Positions 34,010 to 45,457 of a stretch of 64,000 nucleotides of DNA are shown here, piece by piece. The translations under genes and the position numbers were made by a program. The notes beneath the pieces were generated by a model. It did not search any database. It worked only from the letters and a program-made list of their open reading frames with translations, and was not told where the DNA came from. Within the stretch, counting starts at the first letter, position 1. Every line of letters starts with the position of its first letter. This DNA comes from Stomoxys calcitrans (lineage: Eukaryota; Arthropoda; Insecta; Diptera; Muscidae): assembly GCF_963082655.1 (NCBI RefSeq), contig NC_081553.1:31318341-31382340 (forward strand), written 5' to 3'.

Positions 34010-34300
34010 AATGCGGGGTAGATGATAAGACGTTGGAGCATTTCCTTTGTCATTGCCCGGCTTTCGTGTCTAACAGATAATGGCACTTAGGTGGGATCAC
34101 TATGTCAGACATGAACCAACTCAGGGGAGTGGCATGGAAAACAATTAAGGAATTTGTAAGTAGCATGGAATTCTTGACTTAGATTTTCTTTGTCGAGTTT
34201 ACTTTTTGTTGTAACAAGCCGATTATTGGCTTAGGTGTATGACCATAGTGGCACGGGGTGGATTAATATCTGCACCCTCTTTTCAACCTAACCTATTTGT
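34010..34300 (+). pseudogene. LINE (I/LOA-like, family 1) C-terminus and 3' tail
   Basis: Encodes the end of the zinc-knuckle region (LEHFLCHCPAFVSN), a stop, WKTIKEFVSSMEFLT and a final stop near 34182. An untranslated tail follows ('gtcgagtttactttttgttg', 'ggcttaggtgtatg', 'caacctaacct'). This copy shows the complete 3' end and allows the broken tail at 25318 to be recognised. Confidence 0.8.
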
Positions 34301-34984
34301 TACATTTGGAAGACATAAATTTTTTCCAGTGTATTTCATTCAAAAAGTTTCCGACTGTGGTTAAAAAGAAAATGCGTAACATATGCTCCTTTTGTTTTTG
34401 GTTTTTCTATAAAATCCAGTCTGCATGTGACTTTGGTAAAAATCCAAAAGGCTGATGGCAATTTATGAGTACGCCATACGTTCACAAGCGTTCTTGCCTT
34501 GACATCGAGCATGGAATTTCATCTTTCAATATCATCCATCGCTCTAGCCCCCAGACCATCAACGAAGTAGCCTCAAGCTTGAATGGTAAAAACGAATAAC
34601 AAACTAAGAGTATTCACCATTATTGGGGATACATTTTTCTGTCCAAATCCATAGCCAAATATATCGTATGAGTGTGTGTGTGTGTGTGTGGGTGCGTTAT
34701 TACACCATGCCTCATCTAAAGGGTGGTCTCGTTGATGGTTTGATTGTTTTGTGTTGACTTCACGTTGCTCTGTTCTCACACTGTTAGCCAAAAGGCACGT
34801 TTTATACTCAGGAATTACGTATGGGAAAATGTATGTATGAGTGAGTGTGTGTTTATGTGGTAGGAGAGAGTTCAATTTATGCGTATTTGCTTTCTTTTCC
34901 CCCGGTTATTGGGTTTTGTTCTTATGCAATTTAAGTGAAATCACTTAAAATCTTTTGCCAATAAAAATATGGGGTAGCAGAAGT
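34301..34984. other. Unique DNA with a GT tract
   Basis: A (GT)n tract lies at about 34671-34691. No gene or interspersed repeat recognised. The minus-strand frame across the tract is a CA-repeat artefact. Confidence 0.4.
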
Positions 34985-36100
34985 TTAATAGACTGGGATC
35001 CAACCACACCAAATACCCAAAAAGTAATTTTTTATACCACACCAAATATCCAAAAAGTATTTTTTTTATATTCTAAATTTTCACAGATAGTGTAGGTTGG
35101 TCTGGAAGGAAATATAGGCTATATAATTTTTTGATATCGGAAGGGGGACGGACCCTCCCCCTTACTCCGAAAGTACTACACAAAAATAAAAGTGGGCCGA
35201 TCGAGACAATATGGGATTCAAACGAAAGTTATTCAAGAATAGAGTACGAATTTCATAATAAAAGTTGGGTCCAAGTATCTGGGGGGCCGCCCCAGCCCAA
35301 AACCCCTTAAAATAGGTTTATTTTGACAATCATGAAAAAAAGTACTACACAAAAATAAAAGTGGACTTATCGGAACGACATGGGATTCAAATGAAAGTTA
35401 TTCAAGAGTAGAGTACGAATTTCATAATCAAAGTTGGGGGGCGCCCCAGCCCCAAAACCCCTTAAAATAGGTTTATTTGACGATCATGACAATATGGGAC
35501 TCAAATGAAAGCTATTCGGGAGTAGATTACGAATATGGTCACGAAGTAGGAATAGACTTTATAATTTATTGATAAAGGAAGGGGGCAGACCCTCCACCGT
35601 CCAAGTACCTGGGGGGCGCCCCAGCCCCAAAACCCCTTAAAATAGATTTATTTGACGATCATGACAATATGGGACTCAAATGAAAGGTATTCGGGAGTAG
35701 ATCACGAATATGGTCACGAAGTAGGAATAGACTTTATAATTTATTGATAAAGGAAGGGGGCGGACCCTACACCGTTACCCCAAAAATACCACCCAAAATC
35801 AAAAGTGGTCCGATAAGGACAATATGGGTGTCTAATGAAAAGTATGCGGGAGTAGATAATGAATCTGGCATACAAATTCACAGGGGGTTCCCCCTTCCCC
35901 CATAAAACCCCTCAAATCGGACATATTTACCGACCATAGCAATATGGATCTTAAATGATAGGTCTTTGGAAATAGAGCACGAAAGTAACTTTCACTTTTG
36001 AGTCTCTGGGGGTTCACCACACCCCAAGAAGGACTTTTACTGACCATTGCAATGTTGGGTTTAAATAAGAGGTACTTGAGTGTAGAAAAATCCATAGGAA
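34985..36100 (-). repeat. Type G interspersed repeat, reverse orientation
   Basis: Repeated 'gccccaaaaccccttaaaat' (35305, 35447 and 35625 areas), 'caatatgggactcaaatgaa', 'aagggggcggacc' and 'agtgggccgat' blocks are the reverse complement of 26941-29065. Neighbouring units are very similar to each other, suggesting recent unit duplication. Confidence 0.75.
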
Positions 36101-36194
36101 AATTGGAATACATTTTCAACTACAATTACGCAGAAATTTTCAAATTTACAGTACTTTTCTCCAACATAGCGTAATCGGTAGCAGCAGATCTGGC

Positions 36195-37062
36195 CGGGCT
36201 CATCCTGAGTCGATCTAGTCATGTCCGTCCGTCCGTCCGTCCGTCTGTGGAAATCGCGAAATCCGTCCAACGCGTAAAGCTAATCGCTTGAAATTTTGCG
36301 AAGATACTAAATATTGATGTAGGTCTTTGGGGATGGCAAATGGGCCATATTGGATAAGATTTGGATATAGCTTTCATATAAACCGATCCTCCGATTTGAT
36401 TTCTTGAGCCACTGGAAGCCGCAATTTTTGTCCGATTTGTTTGAAATTTTGCACATAGTGTTCTGTTATGACTTCAAACAACTGTGTCAAGTCCGCTCAG
36501 AATCGGTCTATAACCTAATATAGCTCCCCTATAAACCGTTCTCCCGATTTGAGTTCTTGAGCTTCTGGAAGCCTCACTTTTCATCCAATTTTTCTGAAAT
36601 TTTGCACATAGTATCCCGTTATGACTTCCAAATCTTCAAAAACCTGATATTGTCCCCATATAAACCGATCTTCCGATTTGACTTCTTTTCTGAAATTTGG
36701 CACATGGTAATCCGTTATGAAGAAAGTTAGTTCCATTTATAAGCGTACGAATCAGGAGATCGGTCATACTGCCGGTATTACCGATCTCCGGATTTTATTT
36801 CTTGAGCCTATAAAGGACGTAAGTCTTTTCCGAATTGGCTGAAATTGATGCACAATGGCATCTACCATGGTCTCCAACAACCAAGCCAAGTGTGGCCCAA
36901 ATAGGTAATGTTATGAATCGTTTCGGGCTCAAATAGCATAACAATTCTTATCCCTTATCCTTTGTTTGCCTATAAAAAGATACCTGGCAAAGAACTTGAC
37001 ATGTGCGATTCATGGTGGAATGTATGTAAATTCGGATCGGTTGACCTATGAACGTTTTTACT
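36195..37062 (+). mobile_element. DINE-1-like element, 5' end missing
   Basis: It starts with GTCGATCTAGTCATGTCCGT and a pure GTCC/GTCT microsatellite (36222-36247). Several units follow, and a decayed 3' end ('catggtggaatgtatg', 'ttcggatcggttgacc', 'gtttttacttgttt') closes it. Confidence 0.7.
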
Positions 37063-37569
37063 TGTTTTTTTTTATCTTTTTGTCTTTACGCTTTTTGCGT
37101 TTGACCCACTTCAATGTCTCTCTTTGTTCTTTTTCTTTTGTTTTCAAATTCAATTTGATAGTCTATAAAAATATGATTTCCTCTTATTGGCATGAATATC
37201 ATGAATATCAATATTATTGCTTTACTTTATCGTTTACTATCGTTGGTGGTTTTTATTGATGATGGGAAACGTAAGGCATGCCCCTCTTACTAATGTGTAA
37301 AACAAAGAAACAACAATGTTGTTATTTTTATTTATGTTATGTGAAATGTTGATAATGTGTTAGAATGTTATTTCATTTGTAGCATACTTTAGGGGGTTTT
37401 TCTAAAAAAAATATACAAACAGGACAGCATAGCGGGGAGTTCCATTATTACTAAAGTTTTTAGCTTAACTCTACTGTGGTATGCCAAAATTCCAAATTTG
37501 TTTGGCCTACTGCGAATAAAAGTCCTTTTATATATAAATCCAACGATATCAAGCTTGTAGAAATTATGC
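37063..37569. other. Unique AT-rich DNA
   Basis: No gene or repeat recognised. The frame at 36966-37259 starts in the DINE-like end and runs through a T/C-rich tract. Confidence 0.4.
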
Positions 37570-39003
37570 ACAAATACTTCCTATTAGTGTAAGACGATTG
37601 GGATTGTAAATGGGCAATATCGGTCGAAGTTTTGATATAGCTCCCAAATCTCCAATTCGTGAGCCTCTAGGGTACGCAATTTATATCCACTTTGGCTGAA
37701 TCAACTGAGCTAAGTATCAACATCAACAACTAAGCTAAGTATGTTCAAATCGGTTCATCACCTGATATAACCCGATATAAACGGATATAAGATTTTGACT
37801 CCTTCAACCTCTAGAGGGCGCACTTATTATCCGATTTGGCTGAAATTTTGCATGAAATGTTTCGGTTTGACCATCAACAAATGCACCAAGTATGTTCAAA
37901 TCGGTTCATCACCTGATATAGCTCCGATATAAACCGATCTCTGATCTTGAATTCTTAAGCCGCTAGAGGGCGCAATTAATATCCAATATCTAGCGTCAAG
38001 TGTTTTGGTATGACCATCAACAACTATGCCAAGTATGGTCTAAATCAGTTCATAACCTGATATAGCTCTCATATAAACCCATCTCGGATCGTGACTTCTT
38101 CAGCTTCCAGAGGGCACAATAAGTACCCGATTCGGCTAAAACTTTGCGTAAAACGTTTTGGTTTGACTTTCAACAACTGTGCCAAGTATGTTCGAAATCG
38201 GGTCACAAGCTGATACAGCTTTCATATAAGCCGATCTCAAATCTTTACTTCTTGAGCCGCTAGAGGGCGCAATTAATATCCAATTTGGCTGAAATCTAGC
38301 GTGAAGTGTTTTGGTATGACCATCAACAACTATGCCATGTATGTTCAAATCGGTTCACCACCTGATATAGCCCGATTAAACCGATCTCAGATCTTGACTC
38401 CTTCAGCCTCTAGAGGGCGCATTTATTTATCGATTTGGCTGAAATTTTGCATGAAGTGCTCTGGTTCGACCATCAACAACTTTGTTAAGTATGGCTCAAA
38501 TCGGTATATTACCTGATATACCTCCTATATAAGCCGATCTCGAATCTTTACTTCTTGAGCCGCTAGAGGGCGCAATTAAAATCCAATTTGACTGAAATCT
38601 AGCGTAAAGTGTATTGCTATGACCATCAACAACTATGCCATGTATGTTCAAATCGGTTCACCACCTGATATAGCCCGAAATAAACCGATCTCAGATCTTG
38701 ACTCCTTCAGCCTCTAGAGGGCGCATTTATTAACCGATTAGGCTGAAATTTTGCATGAAGTGCTCTGATTCGACCATTAACAACTTTGTTAAGTATGGCT
38801 CAAATCGGTATATTACCTGATATGCCTCCCATTTAAGCCTATCTCGAATCTTTACTTCTTGAACCGGTAGAGGGCGCGATTTGGCTGAAATTTTAAATGA
38901 GGTGGTTTGTTTATATACTTAATGGGGTCATAGATGAATATTTCGAGGAGTTACAAACATAATGACGAAATTAGTATACCCCCATCCTATGGTGAAGGGT
39001 CAT
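37570..39003. mobile_element. Composite DINE-1-like region, type A units with an inverted 5' end
   Basis: About eight units ('cttcttgagccgctagaggg', 'cagcctctagagggcgca'; spacing 150-160 bp) read in the forward orientation, but the right edge (38915-39003) is a 5' terminus in the reverse orientation ('ttcgaggagttacaaacata', 'gtatacccccatcctatgg'). No forward 5' or 3' end is visible. An inversion or a join of two elements is the simplest reading. Confidence 0.65.
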
Positions 39004-39034
39004 AATAGATATTTCAGACCCCAAGCGGAGTTTT

Positions 39035-39270
39035 TGTAAATCGGACCACAAATAAAAATTTGGCAGTCCAAACAAATTTTCAAAATGCCGAGGTGGCCAA
39101 CTCAAGGGGCCTACCAAGAAGCGCCTGAACCACCTAGGACCTTAAAATTTTACACATTTTCTTGTTAGCACCTCAGTTCTAACAATTTAAAAGCAGTTCA
39201 AAGAGATATCTATACCCGTCCTCAAATGGCAAATTGTTTGCTAGCTTTTCGAGTTTTTTCCACTGGGCGT
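39035..39270 (-). mobile_element. Transib-like family fragment, copy 2
   Basis: Carries 'aatttggcag', 'aggtggcc', 'agcacctcagttctaac' and 'aaagagatatctatacccgt', as at 48535-48815, and ends near 'ttttttccactg', a decayed version of the complete element's terminus. Confidence 0.55.
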
Positions 39271-39712
39271 TGTTGAAATATTGACAACATGCGGTGTTGG
39301 TTTTGTAAACTCGAGTTGTTGATTATGTTTCGGAATGTTAATTCTCGAGAATACCATTGAATGTTTCGTTCTTAAAAAATTTTTGTTGTTGTTTTATGAA
39401 TATTTGTGGTTGATCTGGTAACATCTGTGTGGTAATTCATTGTATTGAACCAATGAGGTCAATATTGACAACCCCATGGTTTTTTCTATGCGGGTATATA
39501 CGCTGGTTTTACCCGATACGATTTATCCGCCAAATTTTTGTTTTCATCGCTGAGTTGTGGAGTTTATACAAATAAAAAAAAACTTGGATTTATTTCGAAA
39601 CTATATTTTTCCGACCATTAGTCTCTTTCTTCGAGTTTCATCTCTTTTTTCCCAATATGGTGAACCGTTAATGTCTACGAGGCAAGAAACTTTTGAAAAC
39701 TATTGTGCTAAA
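39271..39712. other. Probable intron start downstream of the exon
   Basis: Unique DNA. On the minus strand it directly follows the GTAAGT donor. No further exon is visible in it. Confidence 0.45.
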
Positions 39713-39718
39713 ACTTAC
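39713..39718 (-). other. Splice donor (GTAAGT)
   Basis: On the minus strand the coding frame reads AATCGAG then GTAAGT, an exact match to the consensus donor. It interrupts a codon after its first base (phase 1), and the frame beyond it stops within three codons, supporting real splicing here. Confidence 0.7.
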
Positions 39719-40502
39719 CTCGATTTGAAATGGCAGCGGCAGCGCTATTCCACAATAGACACGAATGCAGCAAACAAATGAGGGTAATTACAATTAAAAA
39801 ACGCCGGCAACACTTTTTCATTTCCAAATACACTGCGAGGGGAAGTGACGATGGTAATGCAGACGACGATGATGATGATGGTGTTGGTGAAGATGTTTCG
39901 AATGATGATGTTGCTGCTGATGTTATATTTGGTGTGGTGGAACTGTAAAGGTTGGAAACCAAAATACCACCAAAAAACGACGATGCTGCTGTCGATGGTG
40001 GTGCTGTTGGTGGCAATGTTTGTGTTGCTGCAACTACTTCAGTTGCACAATAAGAAAATTCAGATATTTTGTTGCTGTTGACTGCCAATGATGTGAAGGT
40101 GTTATTGTTATTGCTGCCATTGGGGTCTCGATTGCTCTGGCAGTAGCTGGTCGAAATAATGCTGGTCTTGTGCGCAGGAGCCTCCTTAACAACATCCTTG
40201 GCAATGTTGTGAACAGCACGTTTAAAAGGCATTTGATTCATTGTGATGTTGCTGTTGCTGCGGCTACTACAACTGCTAATGTTGATGTTACTGTTTGTGG
40301 CTGTGGCTTTGGTATTATTGCTGCTGCAGGAGGAGACAAAGGAATCAATGGCAGTGATGGTAGTGGCGGTGCTGCTAAAGTTTTTATTAGCTAAAATGTT
40401 TGCACATGTACAATTTTCTTCTGTATGTTGGCGTTGTTGCGAATGCTGTTGAGAGCCCTTAAGTATGCTATGTTGCTGTTGCCGCTGTACAATTAAAGGC
40501 AT
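39719..40502 (-). CDS. Start-codon exon of an unrecognised secreted or membrane protein (partial gene)
   Basis: An open frame runs from the first ATG of the exon (40502-40500, good fly context AACATG) to the donor, 261 full codons plus one base. Residues 1-227 are low-complexity: Gln-rich at first, then Ser/Thr/Asn-rich with SSNSNITM- and SSSPTPSSSSSS-like runs and a few Lys/Arg. Residues 228-257 read MKKCCRR, a 17-residue hydrophobic core (FLIVITLICLLHSCLLW) and NSAAAA, which looks like a signal peptide or a type II anchor. Translation could instead begin at that internal Met (39821), leaving the upstream part as 5' leader. Phase 1 introns right after a signal sequence are common in genes for extracellular Ig- or EGF-type proteins. 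The rest of the gene would lie to the left; I see no further exon here. Product not recognised. Confidence 0.6.
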
Positions 40503-40557
40503 TGTTCTGCTTGAATTTTTTACGTTTTTTTTTGTTTTTGCAAGAAATAAATCGGGG

Positions 40558-40581
40558 CTGAAGAGAAAAACAACAAACAAA
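40558..40581 (-). other. Splice acceptor upstream of the coding exon
   Basis: On the minus strand a T-rich tract (GTTTGTTGTTTTTCTCTTCAG) ends in CAG at 40558 and the exon would begin CCCCGATT at 40557. A 55-base untranslated stretch then precedes the ATG at 40502. The quality of this site suggests that the exon is not the first of the transcript. Confidence 0.55.
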
Positions 40582-42197
40582 AAAACTTCACAAGCTTACT
40601 TATTTAGTAGTTTTCTCGTTTCGTTGAGCGTAAGAGCGGTTTCTCTATTTGCTTTAAGTGTTAATTTATATTGTTTATGGGGTTGTTTTTCCTCCTATTC
40701 TTATTCTTCTTCTTGGAGTGGAGTTTTCTTTTTTGTTAAACTTTGGATTTGTGTTAATTACATTCCATTATAAGTGCAAGTTGCATTTTCAAATGCACAT
40801 AAAAGATAATTAAAAGCCTAAGGTTATTAATTAATGCTCAGCCATTGTAATACCATTGCAAAGCATACTTTTAGGCATTTTTTATTTGAAGCAATGCAGC
40901 AAGTCATGAGGAGCTTTTACTTTATTTTAATGAATTCCTTTTCTGAAAAGAGAAAAAAAGAGATTTAGAATAAAACATAATATCGCATATATAGGAAAGT
41001 AAAAAAGTCAATGTAAAAACTCCCTAGCACAAAAAGTTAAAAAATTTGGGACAACCTGAGATCAAATTTGATCGACTTGAGTCTAGTTGTATCTAATTAC
41101 ATATAATTTGATCCAATTATGTCTGATGGCACAAATATCATATTTTTTATCTAAATTTTTAGCTATAAATTTAATTTTCATGTAGCCTATTTCAAATTTG
41201 TCAAAAATTTAATTTGAATTGAAACATTTCATTAAATTTTTGGCCTTTTTTTCGACTTTGGCATACTGAAAAATTCCAAAAATCTCTTGTATGACCACCC
41301 TCTAACACTTCGAAGCTTTTATATTGCATTTTCGCATCATAAAATGTGTATTAAACCGCTTAATTGCTTCAACACTCTCTGTCATTATGCTTTTTCATAT
41401 AAGTAGGGAAATTTTTAAATTTTTTTTTTTTTCACTCTTCATAATGGACATGGCCAGCAAGCCATACATTTATGTCCTTGTTTATCAAGAATTATAGAGC
41501 AATTTGCCAATCTAATGAAATTGTTTGAAAACACACTCCATGTTGTGCATGAAAGCCATCAAATTGTAGCATTATCACTCAAGCATACCAAACTAGTGAA
41601 TTTCATTTGAAGTGGGAAATATATGAATTTTTCATATATATGATTGAGAAAGAACCTATTTTATGACATTTAATAATGAAAATCATTCGGTGTAAATTGT
41701 GAAAAATATTTATAAAAATATTTCAAAGCATAGTTTAAGGGGAAATATGCAATTCTTTTTTGAAGCATAACATAAAATATGAAAAGTGTCGACTTTTTTT
41801 ACTACAGCATGGACAGAATAAGTGCTTTTATTAGAAACATATTTTTTCATAGGCAGATTTTCATTGGCAGTGAGGAAGGTATTACAAATGGATGGACGGG
41901 TTGCGAAAGGCCTCACTAAATGTTATGGCTTACAAAAATACACAATAAGGTCTTAAAACAAGGTTTTACAAAATATATGTATGGCGAAGCGAACCCCTAA
42001 TCGTGGAACGTATAAAAATGAAAAAATATTGAATTATGAAAATTCAAAGCATAATTTTAGGGTTAATTATGATTATTTTATTAAAGCATAATTAAGCAAT
42101 ACAATTATATTGACAAAGGCTTCAATAAATGGAATTTTGTAAAAATGTTTATTATAAATACAATTTTTACAAAATATTCTAAAGGTAGGTTCACATT
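40582..42197. other. Unique AT-rich DNA, probable intron or promoter-side sequence
   Basis: The largest stretch with few repeats. No other exon, TATA box or initiator could be supported. A T-run lies near 41420. 'attatgaaaattc', 'aagcataatt' and 'ttataaa' motifs repeat weakly near 41690-42180. Confidence 0.45.
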
Positions 42198-42213
42198 AGT
42201 CAAATATTTGACT
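42198..42213. repeat. 16-bp perfect palindrome AGTCAAATATTTGACT
   Basis: Self-complementary. Its GTCAAATATTT half recurs at 42604-42614, on the other side of the SINE and of a 26-bp inverted repeat. Confidence 0.85.
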
Positions 42214-42220
42214 AATTACT

Positions 42221-42502
42221 GAATTTCCCATGAACATTCACTTACTTCTCTCATATCAATGAATGCTGTCTGATTCAATTTCAATCTCAGTGATAAAGGG
42301 CCTCCTTTTTATGCCAAGTCCGAAAGGAGTGCCGCGTGGTGGCAACACTTGGTAAATAAGGTGTTATATGGCTCGCCAAAGTTGCCAGCATTAGTAAGGG
42401 GATAATCATCGCTGAAATTTTTTTCTGAAATTTACCCCGGGACTTGAGCCCGGGCGTTCGGTATCATAGGCGAACCTGCTAAACCTCTGCGCCACGGTAG
42501 AC
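42221..42502 (-). mobile_element. tRNA-derived SINE, copy 4 (reverse)
   Basis: The left edge is the reversed 3' end ('gaatttcccatgaacattc'); the right edge has the head with A box 'gcgcagaggtttagc' (reverse) and a B box region changed to 'gggctcaagtcc'. It is more diverged than other copies and lacks part of the 'cggctataaa' block. Confidence 0.75.
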
Positions 42503-42508
42503 GGTATA

Positions 42509-42607
42509 TGACTCAATTTGTTTTATCATATTTGCCTTAATTACACAAAATCAAAACTGTATGACTTTGACATATTTATGACAAATATGATAAAACAAGT
42601 TGAGTCA
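42509..42607. repeat. 26-bp inverted repeat with 47-bp spacer
   Basis: 42509-42534 pairs with 42582-42607 with one mismatch (TGACTCAATTTG against TGACTCAACTTG, then TTTTATCATATTTG). It could be a hairpin or the ends of a tiny MITE. Confidence 0.85.
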
Positions 42608-43724
42608 AATATTTTTGGTGTTTTATTTGACATCTCAATACGAGTACAAAATTTTATCAAAATCGGTTCATATTTTACGTATATTTAAATGGTCGGTCCA
42701 GTATTCAATACCAGGAATTAAGCACCTTCGAAGAACAAGTTGAACTATTTCTGATCTTTCGTTCATCTCTATTTAAATGATCATAAGTTTGAATCTGCCT
42801 AAAAATGTGTCAAAACTTTTGAATCTCAGATATCATCACAATAGGAAATTTTAATCTTATCCAGTTTGGCGAGAGAGAGAAAAGGGAATGGTTTTCCTTT
42901 TTTAATTTCCCTTCCGTCTATTTTCCATAACCAGCAAATTAAGCAAGTAAAATTCCTTAAGGTGAATCAGAACTAACTAACAAAACTTATTCCATCAGAC
43001 CCCTAAAATTATGCATCAAATAATACAAAAATTTTTTGTTTTTATAACACACAACATAAATTTAAAACATATTTCCATTAGACTTACCAGTTATACTCTA
43101 AAACCGACTTCTTGGGGTCACAACTCATTCCAAAAAAAAAGAACAGTAAATTTTCTACGTATTTTCAACCTTATTTCATGAATAATTCATGTATTTATGA
43201 ATATATCAGTGTGGTGACACGAGACAAGCTTCTTTGTAAAGTGTTTCAGGTAAATATTTGTATATCACATTTCAAGACATAATAATATTCTCAACTCATA
43301 CCCCAAGTTATGCACAGTTTCATTTGTTTCTATCTTTTTTTTGCATTTATTTTCGCATTGTTCACCGGCAACTTAAAGCTTGACCACAAAACCGCAAAAA
43401 GTTTTCTAATTTTTTTGTTTTTAACTTTTACTAATTTTCTTTGGAAATTTGTAGTTTTCTTATTTTTGTTGTGTGGGTATGCTGTCATATCATTTCTTGA
43501 AAACATTTTTTTTTTGTTTTTGCATAAATTATGACATTTTGGGTTCTGCTTGGTTTTGTGTATTTGATTTATGAATAGTAAACACAGATGTTTCGAACAA
43601 CAATGAGAAAAATTACAAGATTTATTACAAATTAAAATTTAAATGTAAATAAGAGGACGAATTCAAAAAGAAATATATATATTAGAGGGAAAGGTGCACC
43701 AAGAAGGAGAAGAGCTTAACCCTT
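42608..43724. other. Unique AT-rich DNA, no gene
   Basis: The T-rich open frame at 43310-43534 encodes mostly Phe and Leu and is a composition artefact. No repeat family recognised. Confidence 0.4.
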
Positions 43725-44250
43725 TTGTTAAATATACCGATCGACTTAGAATCACTTTCTTTTTCCATTTAACAATGTCCGTGGTTCTGTCTGTCTGTCA
43801 ATGCAATCTCGTGATAATTTGGCATAACATATGTAGATTGAAGTCTCAACAACAATCGAAATCCATTTAGATATATATTTTTGATAGCATACACCAATAT
43901 GGCAGTAGAAGCCGCAAATTTTAGCTTCACTACTCAAAATTTAGCTTGAGGCGTTTTAGATCACATCTCAACAAGTAAAATCCGTTCAGGTTTGGGCAAA
44001 GCTTCCATAAATATTTCGCATCCGATATGGACTTGTATGCTTGTAGAAGTCCCAATTTTGGTTCCATCTTAACAAAAATTTACCTGAGGTGTGGACGTTT
44101 CAACCCCGGTCGATACGGGATAAATGTGAGCACCACAAAAGCTGGAACCTTGACCCCAAACTTATGTGATTATCATTGCTATCACGGGCGAGTCCATACG
44201 TATAGTGGAAAACTTCATATTATTGCTTAGTGGCTGCAAATGTAGCCTCT
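43725..44250 (+). mobile_element. DINE-1-like element, type F, 5' part
   Basis: 'ataccgatcgacttagaatc', 'caatgtccgtggttctgtct' and a GTCTGTC tract match the start of the type F element at 23955. Two or three decayed units follow. No 3' hairpin. Confidence 0.6.
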
Positions 44251-44429
44251 GGCAATTTGCGATTTCAAGAGGAAAGTCTCAGAGGGGTCGGATGGAACTC
44301 ATTCTTACATAAATACTGAGTGACTATGATACCCAAAAAACAAGACGAGTTATTGGCGCCTTTAAATAACCAATGGCCACGCATTTGTTCCTAAGTTAGG
44401 GCCATTGACACAAGTAGCTCTCGACATCG

Positions 44430-45382
44430 CACAGTGGGATGAGAAAAAAATGGTGGAAATAAGTCTGCCATTTTGGAACGAATAGATATATCTTCACGAA
44501 ATTTTACACGGTTATAGCTGAGGTGTTGTCCAATTTATATTTCAGGGCCCTAGATGTCCCAGGGACCCATTAGTAAGCCATCAAATTTGGTCACCTCGGT
44601 CCTACAAAAGTTTGTTCGGGCTGTTAAAAACGCGTCAATGATCCGATTTTTAAATTTTTTGCTGGAAAGTGCTTAAAAAGCGTAACAAAAATCATGTCCA
44701 AGATATTCGACTAACATTTTTATTTTTTGACATTTTCGCAGAGGCTGGTCTCTTACATTGTTGCTTGCATTTCTGAATCGACTTAAAATTTTTCAACTGA
44801 TTTGGAAAGCTAATAAATTTTACTAATCTTCTTGTTGCGGTATGCACCAAGGACCGATTCTTGAGTCAAAAGTAAAGCGAGTTAAAAATCAAAAAGTCTA
44901 AATTAATGAAAAAAGTAATTTTTTGGATTTTTTTCATAAAAAAAGGTGATTGCATTGTTTCGTCTCTATACAGAAAACTTGGCCCAGCACTATCAATTTC
45001 GTTTACTGTACTGTAAAGAAGACTTAATGTAGATGCGTGTGTTAACTCTAATAGGAGATTTGTCAAATACAAAATTGGAATTTTTTAACAAAAAAAAACC
45101 GGGAAACCCCTTCGAGTTCTCAAAACGCACAGCCGAGACCCCCAGCTTTACAACATATTTTCATTGCCCCAAGTAATATCAAATTGCAAGCAAAAAATAT
45201 TTTGCGCCATCCAAGGATTGATGTCTGTACGGACATTTTTTTAAAAAATGCCAATTGTGCAAACATTTTTCCCCAGTGTGGGGAAGAAAAGTGGCCTAAA
45301 TTTCTCCTCATTAAAAAAAAAAAAAAAATCATCTACAAATTTGTGAAAAATTAGAACGATATTTGTTTTCCATCCCACTGTG
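44430..45382. mobile_element. Non-autonomous Transib-like DNA transposon (953 bp)
   Basis: The element begins CACAGTGGGATGAGAAAA and ends with the complement of CACAGTGGGATGGAAAAC: 12 identical terminal bases, about 19 of 22 overall. CATCG occurs immediately on both sides (44425-44429 and 45383-45387), a 5-bp target-site duplication. A CACAGTG-type terminus with a 5-bp duplication is the signature of the Transib superfamily. There is no transposase frame; the interior has T- and A-runs near 44930 and 45315. The left third is the reverse complement of the fragments at 16515, 39035 and 48535. Confidence 0.75.
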
Positions 45383-45457
45383 CATCGTGGGATACATGTG
45401 TCAACCCAATAACCCATGCGATTAGGCCGCTATGCCAGTAATGCACCCTGAAAGCTA

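Noticed and set aside
39845..40081. Met- and Leu-rich plus-strand frames
   Set aside because: They are antisense readings of the Ser/Thr/Asn codons of the minus-strand exon.
40465..40773. Plus-strand frame opposite the exon region
   Set aside because: Phe/Ser/Leu-rich translation of the T-rich tract that serves as the minus-strand polypyrimidine tract; no support for a gene on this strand.
44430..44475. Full recombination signal (heptamer, 12/23 spacer, nonamer) at the Transib-like end
   Set aside because: Only the heptamer is present; no A-rich ACAAAAACC-like nonamer at 12 or 23 bases on either end.
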